Assembly (NCBI GenBank): GCA_050943215.1
Contig: JBMNOU010000046.1
Coordinates: 1 to 13,561, forward strand
Length of the DNA stretch: 13,561 bases
Reading direction: 5' to 3'
DNA from: JBMNOU01 sp050943215
GTDB lineage: Bacteria; Bacillota; Clostridia; Christensenellales; SZUA-584
Shown in pieces: positions 1 through 5,449 of the stretch. Below the pieces are notes generated by a model. That model searched no databases, had not been told where the DNA came from, and saw only the letters and a list, made by a program, of their open reading frames with translations. The position numbers and the translations under genes were made by a program. The stretch's first letter is position 1. Every line of letters begins with the position of its first letter.

Positions 1-2
1 AA

Positions 3-1874
3 GGATACACATTTACGGGTTGGCTAGGCAGCTACTCAAATGTTAAGAAGAATGAGACTGTGACAGCGACATATTCCATTAACAGTTATACTGTTACGTT
101 TGTTGACTGGGACGGCGAAACACTTGAAACTCGAACGGTAAACTATGGTAGCTCAGCGACACCGCCTGCCGACCCGGCGAGGGAAGGATACACATTTACG
201 GGTTGGCTAGGCAGCTACTCAAATGTGACATCAGATATAACTGTGACAGCGACATATTCCATTAACAGTTATACTGTTACGTTTGTTGACTGGGACGGCG
301 AAACACTTGAAACTCGAACGGTAAACTATGGTAGCTCAGCGACACCGCCTGCCGACCCGGCGAGGGAAGGATACACATTTACGGGTTGGCTAGGCAGCTA
401 CTCAAATGTGACATCAGATATAACTGTGACAGCGGTATATTCCATTAACAGTTATACTGTTAAGTTTGTTGACTGGGACGGGGAAACACTTGAAACTCGA
501 ACGGTAAACTATGGCGGCTCGGCGACACCGCCTGCTGACCCGGTGAGGGAAGGGTATACATTTGCGGGTTGGTCGGGCAGCTACTCAAATGTTAAGAAGA
601 ATGAGACTGTAACAGCGACATATTCCATTAACAGTTATACTGTTACGTTTGTTGACTGGGACGGGGAAACACTTGAAACTCGAACGGTAAACTATGGTAG
701 CTCGGCGATACCGCCCGCTGACCCGGTGAGGGAAGGGTATACATTTATGGGTTGGCTAGGCAGCTACTCTAATGTGACATCAGATATAACTGTAACAGCG
801 GTATATTCCATTAATAGTTATACTGTTACGTTTGTTGACTGGGACGGGGAAACACTTGAAACTCGAACGGTAAACTATGGCGGCTCGGCGACACCGCCTT
901 CTGACCCGGTGAGGGAAGGGTATACATTTGCAGGTTGGCTAGGCAGCTACTCAAATGTTAAGAAGAATGAGACTATAACAGCGACATATTCCATTAATAG
1001 TTATACTGTTACGTTTGTTGACTGGGACGGGAAAACACTTGAAACTCGAACGGTAAACTATGGTAGCTCGGCCACACCGCCTGCTGACCCAACTAGGGAA
1101 GGGTATACATTTGCGGGTTGGCTAGGCAGCTACTCAAATGTTAAGAAGAATGAGACTGTGACAGCGGCCTATACGATCAAGAGATTCACGGTGACATTCA
1201 ATGTAGGATCACATGGAACGGTATCTCCCACATCGCCCAATGGGTTGGTGCAGACGGTGGATTATAACGGTGACGCTTTGCCTCCTGAGATTAACCCAGA
1301 TCCCGGTTACAACTTTTTGGGATGGGACGTCTCCTATGGTAATGTGACGGATAACATCACCGTTACTGCCCGATATGTAATAAAACACTTTACGCTAACA
1401 GTAAATGTTAAAGGCAATGGTATGGTAACAGACCTAGCTGGCATATACAATTACGGAACTGTGATCGATTTGGATACTGTTGCGACAACTTCAGCAAGTG
1501 GATATGAATTTTCAAGATTTGTTGATGCAAACGGAAACGCAATTAAAGCGGTAAGCATGTACGGGAACCGGACCATTACTGCGATATTCACGGCCGTGTC
1601 TGCGGACTCATCAACTGCGTCTCCGACGCCCTCGGCTAGTATACAACCTACTCAGGATATTCCTGAAGACCAGATACCACAAGCAGCTTTCGGCCAAAAC
1701 CAGGGACAGGCAGCCCTTGGCCAAAGCCAGGGACAGGCAGCCCTCGGTCAAAACCAGGGACAGACAGGCGGATTTTCTGGATACTGGTTCTTTCTAATCA
1801 TTGGGTTGCCGCTGGTCATACTGGCTATGGTTATCCTGTTCAAGCGAAGAAGAAAGAAAAAAAGCCCTCAATAG
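3..1874 (+). CDS. InlB B-repeat surface protein, C-terminal part (5' end outside window)
   Basis: The frame is open to the left edge, so only the last 623 residues are visible; the GTG at 60 is an internal Val codon, not a start. Residues 24-389 are six copies of a 61-residue Listeria-Bacteroides (InlB B-type) repeat, with signature pieces TVTFVDWDGETL, REGYTF and GWLGSYSNV. Two more diverged units follow (about 390-459 and 460-531; the last resembles the divergent InlB B-repeat type). Then come a Ser/Thr/Pro linker, three 9-residue Gln/Gly-rich repeats, one hydrophobic helix (about 593-613) and a KRRRKKK tail. This layout fits a wall- or membrane-anchored, surface-exposed stalk or adhesin facing outward. 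No LPxTG motif is seen; QTGG precedes the helix. The binding head or enzymatic domain, if any, lies upstream. A terminator follows at once. The family call is firm; the ligand is unknown. Confidence 0.9.
   Translation, partial: GYTFTGWLGSYSNVKKNETVTATYSINSYTVTFVDWDGETLETRTVNYGSSATPPADPAREGYTFTGWLGSYSNVTSDITVTATYSINSYTVTFVDWDGETLETRTVNYGSSATPPADPAREGYTFTGWLGSYSNVTSDITVTAVYSINSYTVKFVDWDGETLETRTVNYGGSATPPADPVREGYTFAGWSGSYSNVKKNETVTATYSINSYTVTFVDWDGETLETRTVNYGSSAIPPADPVREGYTFMGWLGSYSNVTSDITVTAVYSINSYTVTFVDWDGETLETRTVNYGGSATPPSDPVREGYTFAGWLGSYSNVKKNETITATYSINSYTVTFVDWDGKTLETRTVNYGSSATPPADPTREGYTFAGWLGSYSNVKKNETVTAAYTIKRFTVTFNVGSHGTVSPTSPNGLVQTVDYNGDALPPEINPDPGYNFLGWDVSYGNVTDNITVTARYVIKHFTLTVNVKGNGMVTDLAGIYNYGTVIDLDTVATTSASGYEFSRFVDANGNAIKAVSMYGNRTITAIFTAVSADSSTASPTPSASIQPTQDIPEDQIPQAAFGQNQGQAALGQSQGQAALGQNQGQTGGFSGYWFFLIIGLPLVILAMVILFKRRRKKKSPQ
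72..1169 (+). repeat. Six tandem 183-bp repeats encoding 61-aa B-repeats
   Basis: The string tattccatta recurs at 72, 255, 438, 621 and 804 (as tattccatt), and 987, always exactly 183 bp apart, and the related tatacgatca at 1170 starts the first diverged unit. A partial copy occupies 1-71. Units 72-254 and 255-437 differ only in the last codon. The others differ by scattered substitutions arranged as a mosaic: the unit ends alternate between an NVTSDITVTA form and an NVKKNETVTA form. All copies keep the reading frame. Confidence 0.97.
1683..1763 (+). repeat. Three 27-bp repeats encoding AA(F/L)GQ(N/S)QGQ
   Basis: Three consecutive nine-codon units (1683-1709, 1710-1736, 1737-1763) encode AAFGQNQGQ, AALGQSQGQ and AALGQNQGQ. 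They form a flexible Gln/Gly spacer between the B-repeat stalk and the membrane helix of the surface protein. Synonymous differences (ggc/ggt, ctt/ctc) show the copies are not brand new. Confidence 0.93.
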
Positions 1875-1882
1875 ACATTGAG

Positions 1883-1912
1883 AAGGAGCGTTCCAAAATG
1901 AACGCTCCTTTT
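1883..1912 (+). terminator. Rho-independent terminator after the B-repeat protein
   Basis: A perfect 10-bp stem, AAGGAGCGTT (1883-1892) with AACGCTCCTT (1901-1910), encloses an 8-nt loop and runs into a short T tract. It starts 8 bp past the stop codon. Confidence 0.85.
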
Positions 1913-1913
1913 A

Positions 1914-2054
1914 ATGAAGATTAGAAATGAACAATTAAAAATTACGGAAGCCTTGCGGATGATTAAAAAAGATAAAGTTAAGGCAAATATGCTGGCGAAA
2001 GCATCCGAAGAAGGAACCTGCATTTGCACCATTTTGCGTGGGAATAGCTACTAA
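1914..2054 (+). CDS. Possible 46-aa ORF or gene remnant
   Basis: An open frame starts at an ATG inside the T tract of the preceding terminator and ends in TAA. It encodes a Lys/Glu-rich, helix-prone N-terminal two thirds and a Cys-containing end (CICTILRGNSY). There is no ribosome site for the first ATG; an internal ATG at 1959 has GGAAG eight bases upstream and would give 31 residues. The protein is not recognised. It may be a short helical protein, the tail of a decayed gene, or chance. The overlap with the terminator argues against expression from the first ATG. Confidence 0.2.
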   Translation: MKIRNEQLKITEALRMIKKDKVKANMLAKASEEGTCICTILRGNSY

Positions 2055-2219
2055 GATAGACCTATTCTTTCCGAAGTATTTTCAGTATAGAGTTGAGAAT
2101 TCCTGTAGGTATACTTATGGGGTATAATTATTATGAAAAAGTAAAAATCTTACAACAAAAAAACCAATGAAATATGGTATAGAATTAGTATATTTTTTAT
2201 ATTATTTAGTTGGATGCGT
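2055..2219. other. AT-rich gap with no recognisable gene
   Basis: This stretch holds only very short frames. A TATAAT at about 2124-2129 has no good -35 box at the right distance and is followed by a three-codon frame (ATG AAA AAG TAA). Nothing else could be supported up to the promoter at 2220. Confidence 0.5.
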
Positions 2220-2248
2220 TTGACGTATGGTATGTTTGGTTATATAAT
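2220..2248 (+). promoter_or_regulatory. Sigma-A type promoter of the tandem riboswitch leader
   Basis: TTGACG (2220-2225), a 17-bp spacer and a perfect TATAAT (2243-2248). Transcription would start near 2255, about 15 bases before the first aptamer, so the whole tandem leader is transcribed. This is the best promoter in the window. Confidence 0.85.
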
Positions 2249-2264
2249 AACAAGTGGAAAATAG

Positions 2265-2359
2265 TTTTCAAACGATAAAGGTAAACCCGGGGAAACCCGG
2301 CGGCGCAAAACTAAAGGGCCTAAAGCTTAAAACGCTATGGCAGCCAGTTACCGAAAGGA
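2265..2359 (+). promoter_or_regulatory. c-di-GMP-I (GEMM) riboswitch aptamer 1
   Basis: The conserved GEMM order is present: AAAGGTAAACC, a P2 hairpin CCGGG-GAAA-CCCGG (2287-2300) with a GNRA tetraloop, GGCGCAAAAC, GGGCCTAA, TATGGCAGCC and GTTACCGAAAGG. CCTAA with TATGG looks like the tetraloop receptor in P3. Aligned to the Vibrio cholerae Vc2 aptamer, the ligand-contacting position 20 is G, the c-di-GMP form. The closing P1 can form from TTTTC (2265-2269) with GAAAG (2353-2357). The family assignment is strong by motif; P1 is my reading. Confidence 0.92.
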
Positions 2360-2422
2360 AAGCGTAAACAACGCTTGTAGTTGCCTATTGAAGCTTCCTT
2401 TCAAAAGAAAAGAAGCTTTTTT
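2353..2422 (+). terminator. Intrinsic terminator and competing antiterminator of aptamer 1
   Basis: The terminator stem is AAGCTTC at 2391-2397 with GAAGCTT at 2412-2418, extended by TTTC/GAAA around an AAAA loop, and followed by a run of T. GAAAGGAAAGC (2353-2363), at the 3' edge of aptamer 1, can instead pair with GCTTCCTTTC (2393-2402) with one bulged A, which would break the terminator. A small hairpin AAGCGT/ACGCTT (2360-2376) competes with that antiterminator. Since GAAAGG is also P1, ligand binding should favour termination (inference). Confidence 0.75.
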
Positions 2423-2428
2423 ATATTG

Positions 2429-2525
2429 CTTCACGATAACGGCAAACCTTGGGAAACCAAGGGACGCAAAGCAAAGGGGCCTAAACATCCCGAAACGATG
2501 TACGGCAGCCCTGCAGCCGATGGAG
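2429..2525 (+). promoter_or_regulatory. c-di-GMP-I (GEMM) riboswitch aptamer 2, overlapping the ribosome site
   Basis: This is a second, more canonical GEMM: AACGGCAAACC, P2 hairpin CCTTGG-GAAA-CCAAGG (2447-2462), GACGCAAAGC, GGGGCCTAAAC, TACGGCAGCC and GCAGCCGATGG. Position 20 by alignment is again G. CTTCA (2429-2433) can pair with TGGAG (2521-2525), and GGAG (2522-2525) is the only credible Shine-Dalgarno for the gene at 2536. Ligand-stabilised P1 would therefore hide the ribosome site, giving translational OFF control (inference). Confidence 0.93.
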
Positions 2526-2535
2526 TAATTAGGGT

Positions 2536-3489
2536 ATGATAACCAACACGCAAAAAACAATACGAATCATCTCATTCATAATAGTAATCGGTCTGATAAC
2601 CGTAATACTTGTTGCATGTTCGTCTACAGCCATTAGAGCGCGCGGAGATGATAATGTTATATCCATCTCAAAAGAAAGCATACCGATGAGCGTTCCGCAG
2701 GCTTCGGAAATAGCACGTGCGGTTTTTGAAAATGGAGAAAACATTAATATTTCGCCTATTGAAAAAGGAATTATTACGGTAAACTGTAATCTGATAGGCA
2801 AAGGAATAATCGGCATTCGGGCGGATGTTGCAGTTGCTAATAAGATGAAAGTCAAGGTAAGCAAGGAAGGCATCGACGTTTATTATAATATTATACCATA
2901 TAAAACGATCAAGATCCCGATGCAGATGGGCAACGGACGGTATGTATTGGAACTCTATGAAAACATTTCAGGTACGAATTACAGACAGTTCTACCACGAG
3001 GAACTGGATATAAACCTTAGCGATCCCAACAGCGTATTCCTATATTCCAATCAGGTGGTTGATTTTGAAAACAAAGGAAAGACTAAGGAACTGGCAGTGT
3101 CATTGACCAAAGGAGCAAAGACTGATGCCGGCAAGGTCAAGGCTATTTACGAATACGTTATTAGTCATATCCTTTACGATTACGACAAAATTTATAGTAT
3201 CGACACGGGATACATACCCGATGTTGACGTTATACTTACAAGCAGCAAAGGCATCTGCTACGATTATGCGGCGGTTATGGCGGCAATGCTACGAGAGGCT
3301 GGGGTGCCTGCCAAACTGGATAAGGGTTATAGGAGTGATAATATGAATTATCATGCTTGGAACGAGGTATGGATCAACGGGCAATGGGTGACTGTAGACG
3401 CAACATTTGATGCAACGGCGCGGCAGATCGGTCAGGTGTATACGATGGAAAAGGACCCTGACATATACAAGGTAGAAAAGGTATTTTGA
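2536..3489 (+). CDS. Transglutaminase-like (papain-fold) lipoprotein under tandem c-di-GMP riboswitches
   Basis: 317 residues. The N-terminus is a lipoprotein signal: basic start, hydrophobic stretch 11-27 and lipobox LVAC with Cys28, so the mature protein should be tethered outside the membrane. Residues about 200-300 are a transglutaminase-core domain of the kind found in bacterial cysteine proteases and peptidases, with the triad visible: Cys241 in SKGICYDYA, His273 in NYHAWNEVW and Asp288 in VTVDATFD. The middle region (about 60-190) is not recognised and may be a beta-rich substrate or wall domain. Such proteins usually hydrolyse rather than crosslink; the substrate here is unknown. The start is fixed by an in-frame TAG at 2530 and by GGAG at 2522-2525, ten bases from the ATG, inside riboswitch 2. 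The riboswitch link suggests expression changes with the sessile/motile switch. Confidence 0.9.
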   Translation: MITNTQKTIRIISFIIVIGLITVILVACSSTAIRARGDDNVISISKESIPMSVPQASEIARAVFENGENINISPIEKGIITVNCNLIGKGIIGIRADVAVANKMKVKVSKEGIDVYYNIIPYKTIKIPMQMGNGRYVLELYENISGTNYRQFYHEELDINLSDPNSVFLYSNQVVDFENKGKTKELAVSLTKGAKTDAGKVKAIYEYVISHILYDYDKIYSIDTGYIPDVDVILTSSKGICYDYAAVMAAMLREAGVPAKLDKGYRSDNMNYHAWNEVWINGQWVTVDATFDATARQIGQVYTMEKDPDIYKVEKVF

Positions 3490-4015
3490 CAACTATAAAT
3501 AATAAAGATAAAAGAGAATGGATAGTCATATCGAGGGTAGAATACCCAAAGGCTTTCGAAATGCATTACTCGCCCGTAAAAAAGGTTTAACACTATAACA
3601 CAACTTGCAATTGTATCTTTTGCATTTTTTGCTGTTAGCTTTGCTACCCAGTCTTCAATGATAATGCCTTTTTGAAAATAATAAAAACAAAAACTTCATC
3701 TAAAAAGCCTTAAACGTACATGGATTAATTAGCACAAGCTTTTCCCCGGGGTTATCAATAATTATCCGTATGGTCAGCCATCATGTGGATTGGGCTCTTC
3801 ACTGTACACGGTTCGGGTGTCCTCGGGTAATCCGATCTCGTTTTTGGAACGATTTGTTTTGCCTCTGGTTATTTGTACGCGTGATGCCCCTGTTTTATCA
3901 TTATGCTTTTTCTTTTTTTTCATTTTTCATTTTTTCTCCGAATAACTTTTTATTAGTTTTTACAAATAAACAGTTTAATAATCTATTATTAATAAACATT
4001 TTGGTTTTTTGAAAA
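3490..4015. other. 526-bp convergent intergenic gap, no supported gene
   Basis: It lies between the 3' ends of two convergent genes. GGGTA-gaa-TACCC (about 3535-3547) forms a small hairpin but has no T tract. From 3890 on the DNA is very AT-rich, with T runs and a weak AT hairpin near 3972-3995 that might end the minus-strand transcript. An 80-codon frame at 3770-4012 has no ribosome site and Phe/Leu-rich composition from the T runs, so I do not call it. The part at 3770-3880 is more GC-rich than its flanks and could be gene debris of unknown kind. Confidence 0.5.
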
Positions 4016-5281
4016 TTATTCGGGTATAGCAATCGTGTCAGAAAGCACTTCTATTGTTCGTTTTCTCGATGCATTAAGCTCCGATGCGTTGCGGCTTTGC
4101 GCAATCGACTCAAGGTCGGCCGGTAGCACCACAAACCGGCCTGCTCCCGTAGATGTGCAAAGCGTAGGGGTGTATGTAAGCGCTGCAAGGGTCGTCTCCC
4201 CGGTTATTTGGTTTTTTTCCAGTACGAGGTTGAGCATAACGCCGTCATTATGCATTGTTTTTGCCATGCTTGAAACAAAGTTGCCAAGAGAGTAAACAAC
4301 TGGAACGCTCCCGTTATCCGTTTCGATGATATCGATTGGCTGTGTGCAATGAGGGTGGGACCCAATGATGATATCCGCACCAGATTTTGCAATAAACTCA
4401 GCCATTTTTTTCTGAGAGCTTGTCGGCTGATGCGTATGCTCGGTACCCCAATGCATACATACGATGATATAATCGGCTCCGGAAGAGGCTGCAGCATTGA
4501 TATCGGCTTTGACAAGATCTTTGCTGTAGGTATCAACCATAAAGACGTTACTGCTGCCGGGGCGGTTATTGAGTATATCCGTATAGGCGAGAACAGAGAT
4601 ATTAATTCCTTTAACGTCGATAATTAGCGGTGCCTTTTCCTGCTCTACTGCGTAAGCGCCGGTATGATAAACACCATATTCGTCAAGCTTTTGAACCGTT
4701 TGAATGGTACCTTCATCTTTCCAATCATAGATATGGTTATTTGCATTGGTCAGCACATCAAACCCACAATTTACGACAGCGCCAAGATACGATTCCGGCG
4801 CGTTGATTTTCGTGTTCCCGGCTTTTATTGGTGTAACAGGAATGGTGCTTAATGCCGTACCTTCGCCTCCGGTATCGACAGAGGTATCGGGCGTCGGTAT
4901 AGCAGTTGGTGCGGGGCCGGTGTAGTCAAAACTTAATGCAACAAGCGTTTCAAGGTTAGCAATTGCCAGATCTGCCGAAGAAACTTTTTCTTTAATTTCA
5001 TTGAAGCAATAATCGAATTGATAATCTCCACCCTTTTTCGCGGCGCTAAGTTGTGCGTTTAGACACAGCAGATCACCGGCGGCCAGCACGGAAACACGTA
5101 TCGGCTCGGGTTCAGGAGTTGGCGCTGGTTCTGGAGTCTCAGATATAGCGGGTGTTATAGCAGGCTCCGCGGTAGGAACGGGAGACGGCGTACTTTCAGC
5201 AATGACTATAAGCGGTATGCTTTGGCAAGCGCAGGTAAACACCATCATTAAACATACGGCAGCAAAAAAAAATCGTTTCAT
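4016..5281 (-). CDS. CapA-family exported protein (metallophosphatase-like fold)
   Basis: 421 residues from the ATG at 5281; a TTG one codon earlier (5284) is the alternative, with AAGGGA eight bases before the TTG and eleven before the ATG. It begins with a signal peptide ending in TCAC (Cys19), a poor lipobox, so secretion is likely but lipidation uncertain. A Pro/Thr/Glu-rich linker covers about 29-58. The rest matches the CapA / poly-gamma-glutamate capsule synthesis family (PGA_cap): AAGDLLC, ADLAIANLET, TNANNHIYDW, CMHWGTEH, ADIIIGSHPHCTQP and YSLGNF, with the Asp, Asn, His residues expected to bind metal. Family members act outside the membrane on polymers such as poly-gamma-glutamate, but many are of unknown substrate, and no capB/capC partner is present here. 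The gene stands alone, divergent from the S9 peptidase. Confidence 0.9.
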   Translation of the reverse strand: MKRFFFAAVCLMMVFTCACQSIPLIVIAESTPSPVPTAEPAITPAISETPEPAPTPEPEPIRVSVLAAGDLLCLNAQLSAAKKGGDYQFDYCFNEIKEKVSSADLAIANLETLVALSFDYTGPAPTAIPTPDTSVDTGGEGTALSTIPVTPIKAGNTKINAPESYLGAVVNCGFDVLTNANNHIYDWKDEGTIQTVQKLDEYGVYHTGAYAVEQEKAPLIIDVKGINISVLAYTDILNNRPGSSNVFMVDTYSKDLVKADINAAASSGADYIIVCMHWGTEHTHQPTSSQKKMAEFIAKSGADIIIGSHPHCTQPIDIIETDNGSVPVVYSLGNFVSSMAKTMHNDGVMLNLVLEKNQITGETTLAALTYTPTLCTSTGAGRFVVLPADLESIAQSRNASELNASRKRTIEVLSDTIAIPE

Positions 5282-5320
5282 CAATCGTGAGATCCCTTAA
5301 AGTCAATTTTATCCTAAAAT

Positions 5321-5349
5321 ATCATACCATGTGCATACTCTCAGTACAA
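5321..5349 (-). promoter_or_regulatory. Promoter of the CapA-family gene
   Basis: Read on the minus strand: TTGTAC (5349-5344), a 17-bp spacer and TATGAT (5326-5321). The expected start is near 5314, giving a leader of about 30 bases. Confidence 0.65.
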
Positions 5350-5374
5350 GCTTAATATGCCATACATTTGGTTT

Positions 5375-5403
5375 TTGTTTATTGATGAGTTATTTGATAT
5401 AAT
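5375..5403 (+). promoter_or_regulatory. Promoter of the S9 peptidase gene
   Basis: TTGTTT (5375-5380), a 17-bp spacer and a perfect TATAAT (5398-5403). Transcription from about 5410 rules out the in-frame ATG at 5357 and supports the start at 5450. The -35 box lies only 25 bp from that of the divergent capA-like promoter, so one regulator could act on both. Confidence 0.75.
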
Positions 5404-5449
5404 ATCGGAATATAGATTGATATATGAATGCCGGGACGGTGAAATTCTT

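Noticed and set aside
72..1169. CRISPR-like array
   Set aside because: The units are 183 bp, continuous and coding, with no unique spacers.
2270..2525. Possibility that the aptamers are the 3',3'-cGAMP-sensing GEMM variant
   Set aside because: That variant typically carries A at the position aligned to Vc2 G20; both copies here read G by my alignment. A covariance alignment should confirm this.
2337..2560. Overlapping frames on both strands (2337-2528 plus, 2348-2560 minus) that could pass as small genes
   Set aside because: They lie across the two GEMM aptamers and the terminator. The RNA motifs explain the sequence and neither frame has a ribosome site or recognisable product.
3520..3720. 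Minus-strand reading containing EDWVAKLTAKNAKDTIAS, considered as an integrase or phage remnant
   Set aside because: There is no start, no ribosome site and no conserved integrase residues, so the resemblance is too weak to call.
3770..4012. 80-codon plus-strand frame in the convergent gap
   Set aside because: There is no ribosome site, the composition comes from T runs (Phe/Leu), and no motif is recognisable.
4035..4852. Several plus-strand frames opposite the CapA-like gene
   Set aside because: They are shadows of a well-supported minus-strand gene with conserved family motifs and lack ribosome sites or known products.
5357..5449. Longer N-terminus for the S9 peptidase from the ATG at 5357
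   Set aside because: The promoter (5375-5403) lies inside this stretch, and the extra 31 residues would sit before a normal lipoprotein signal peptide.
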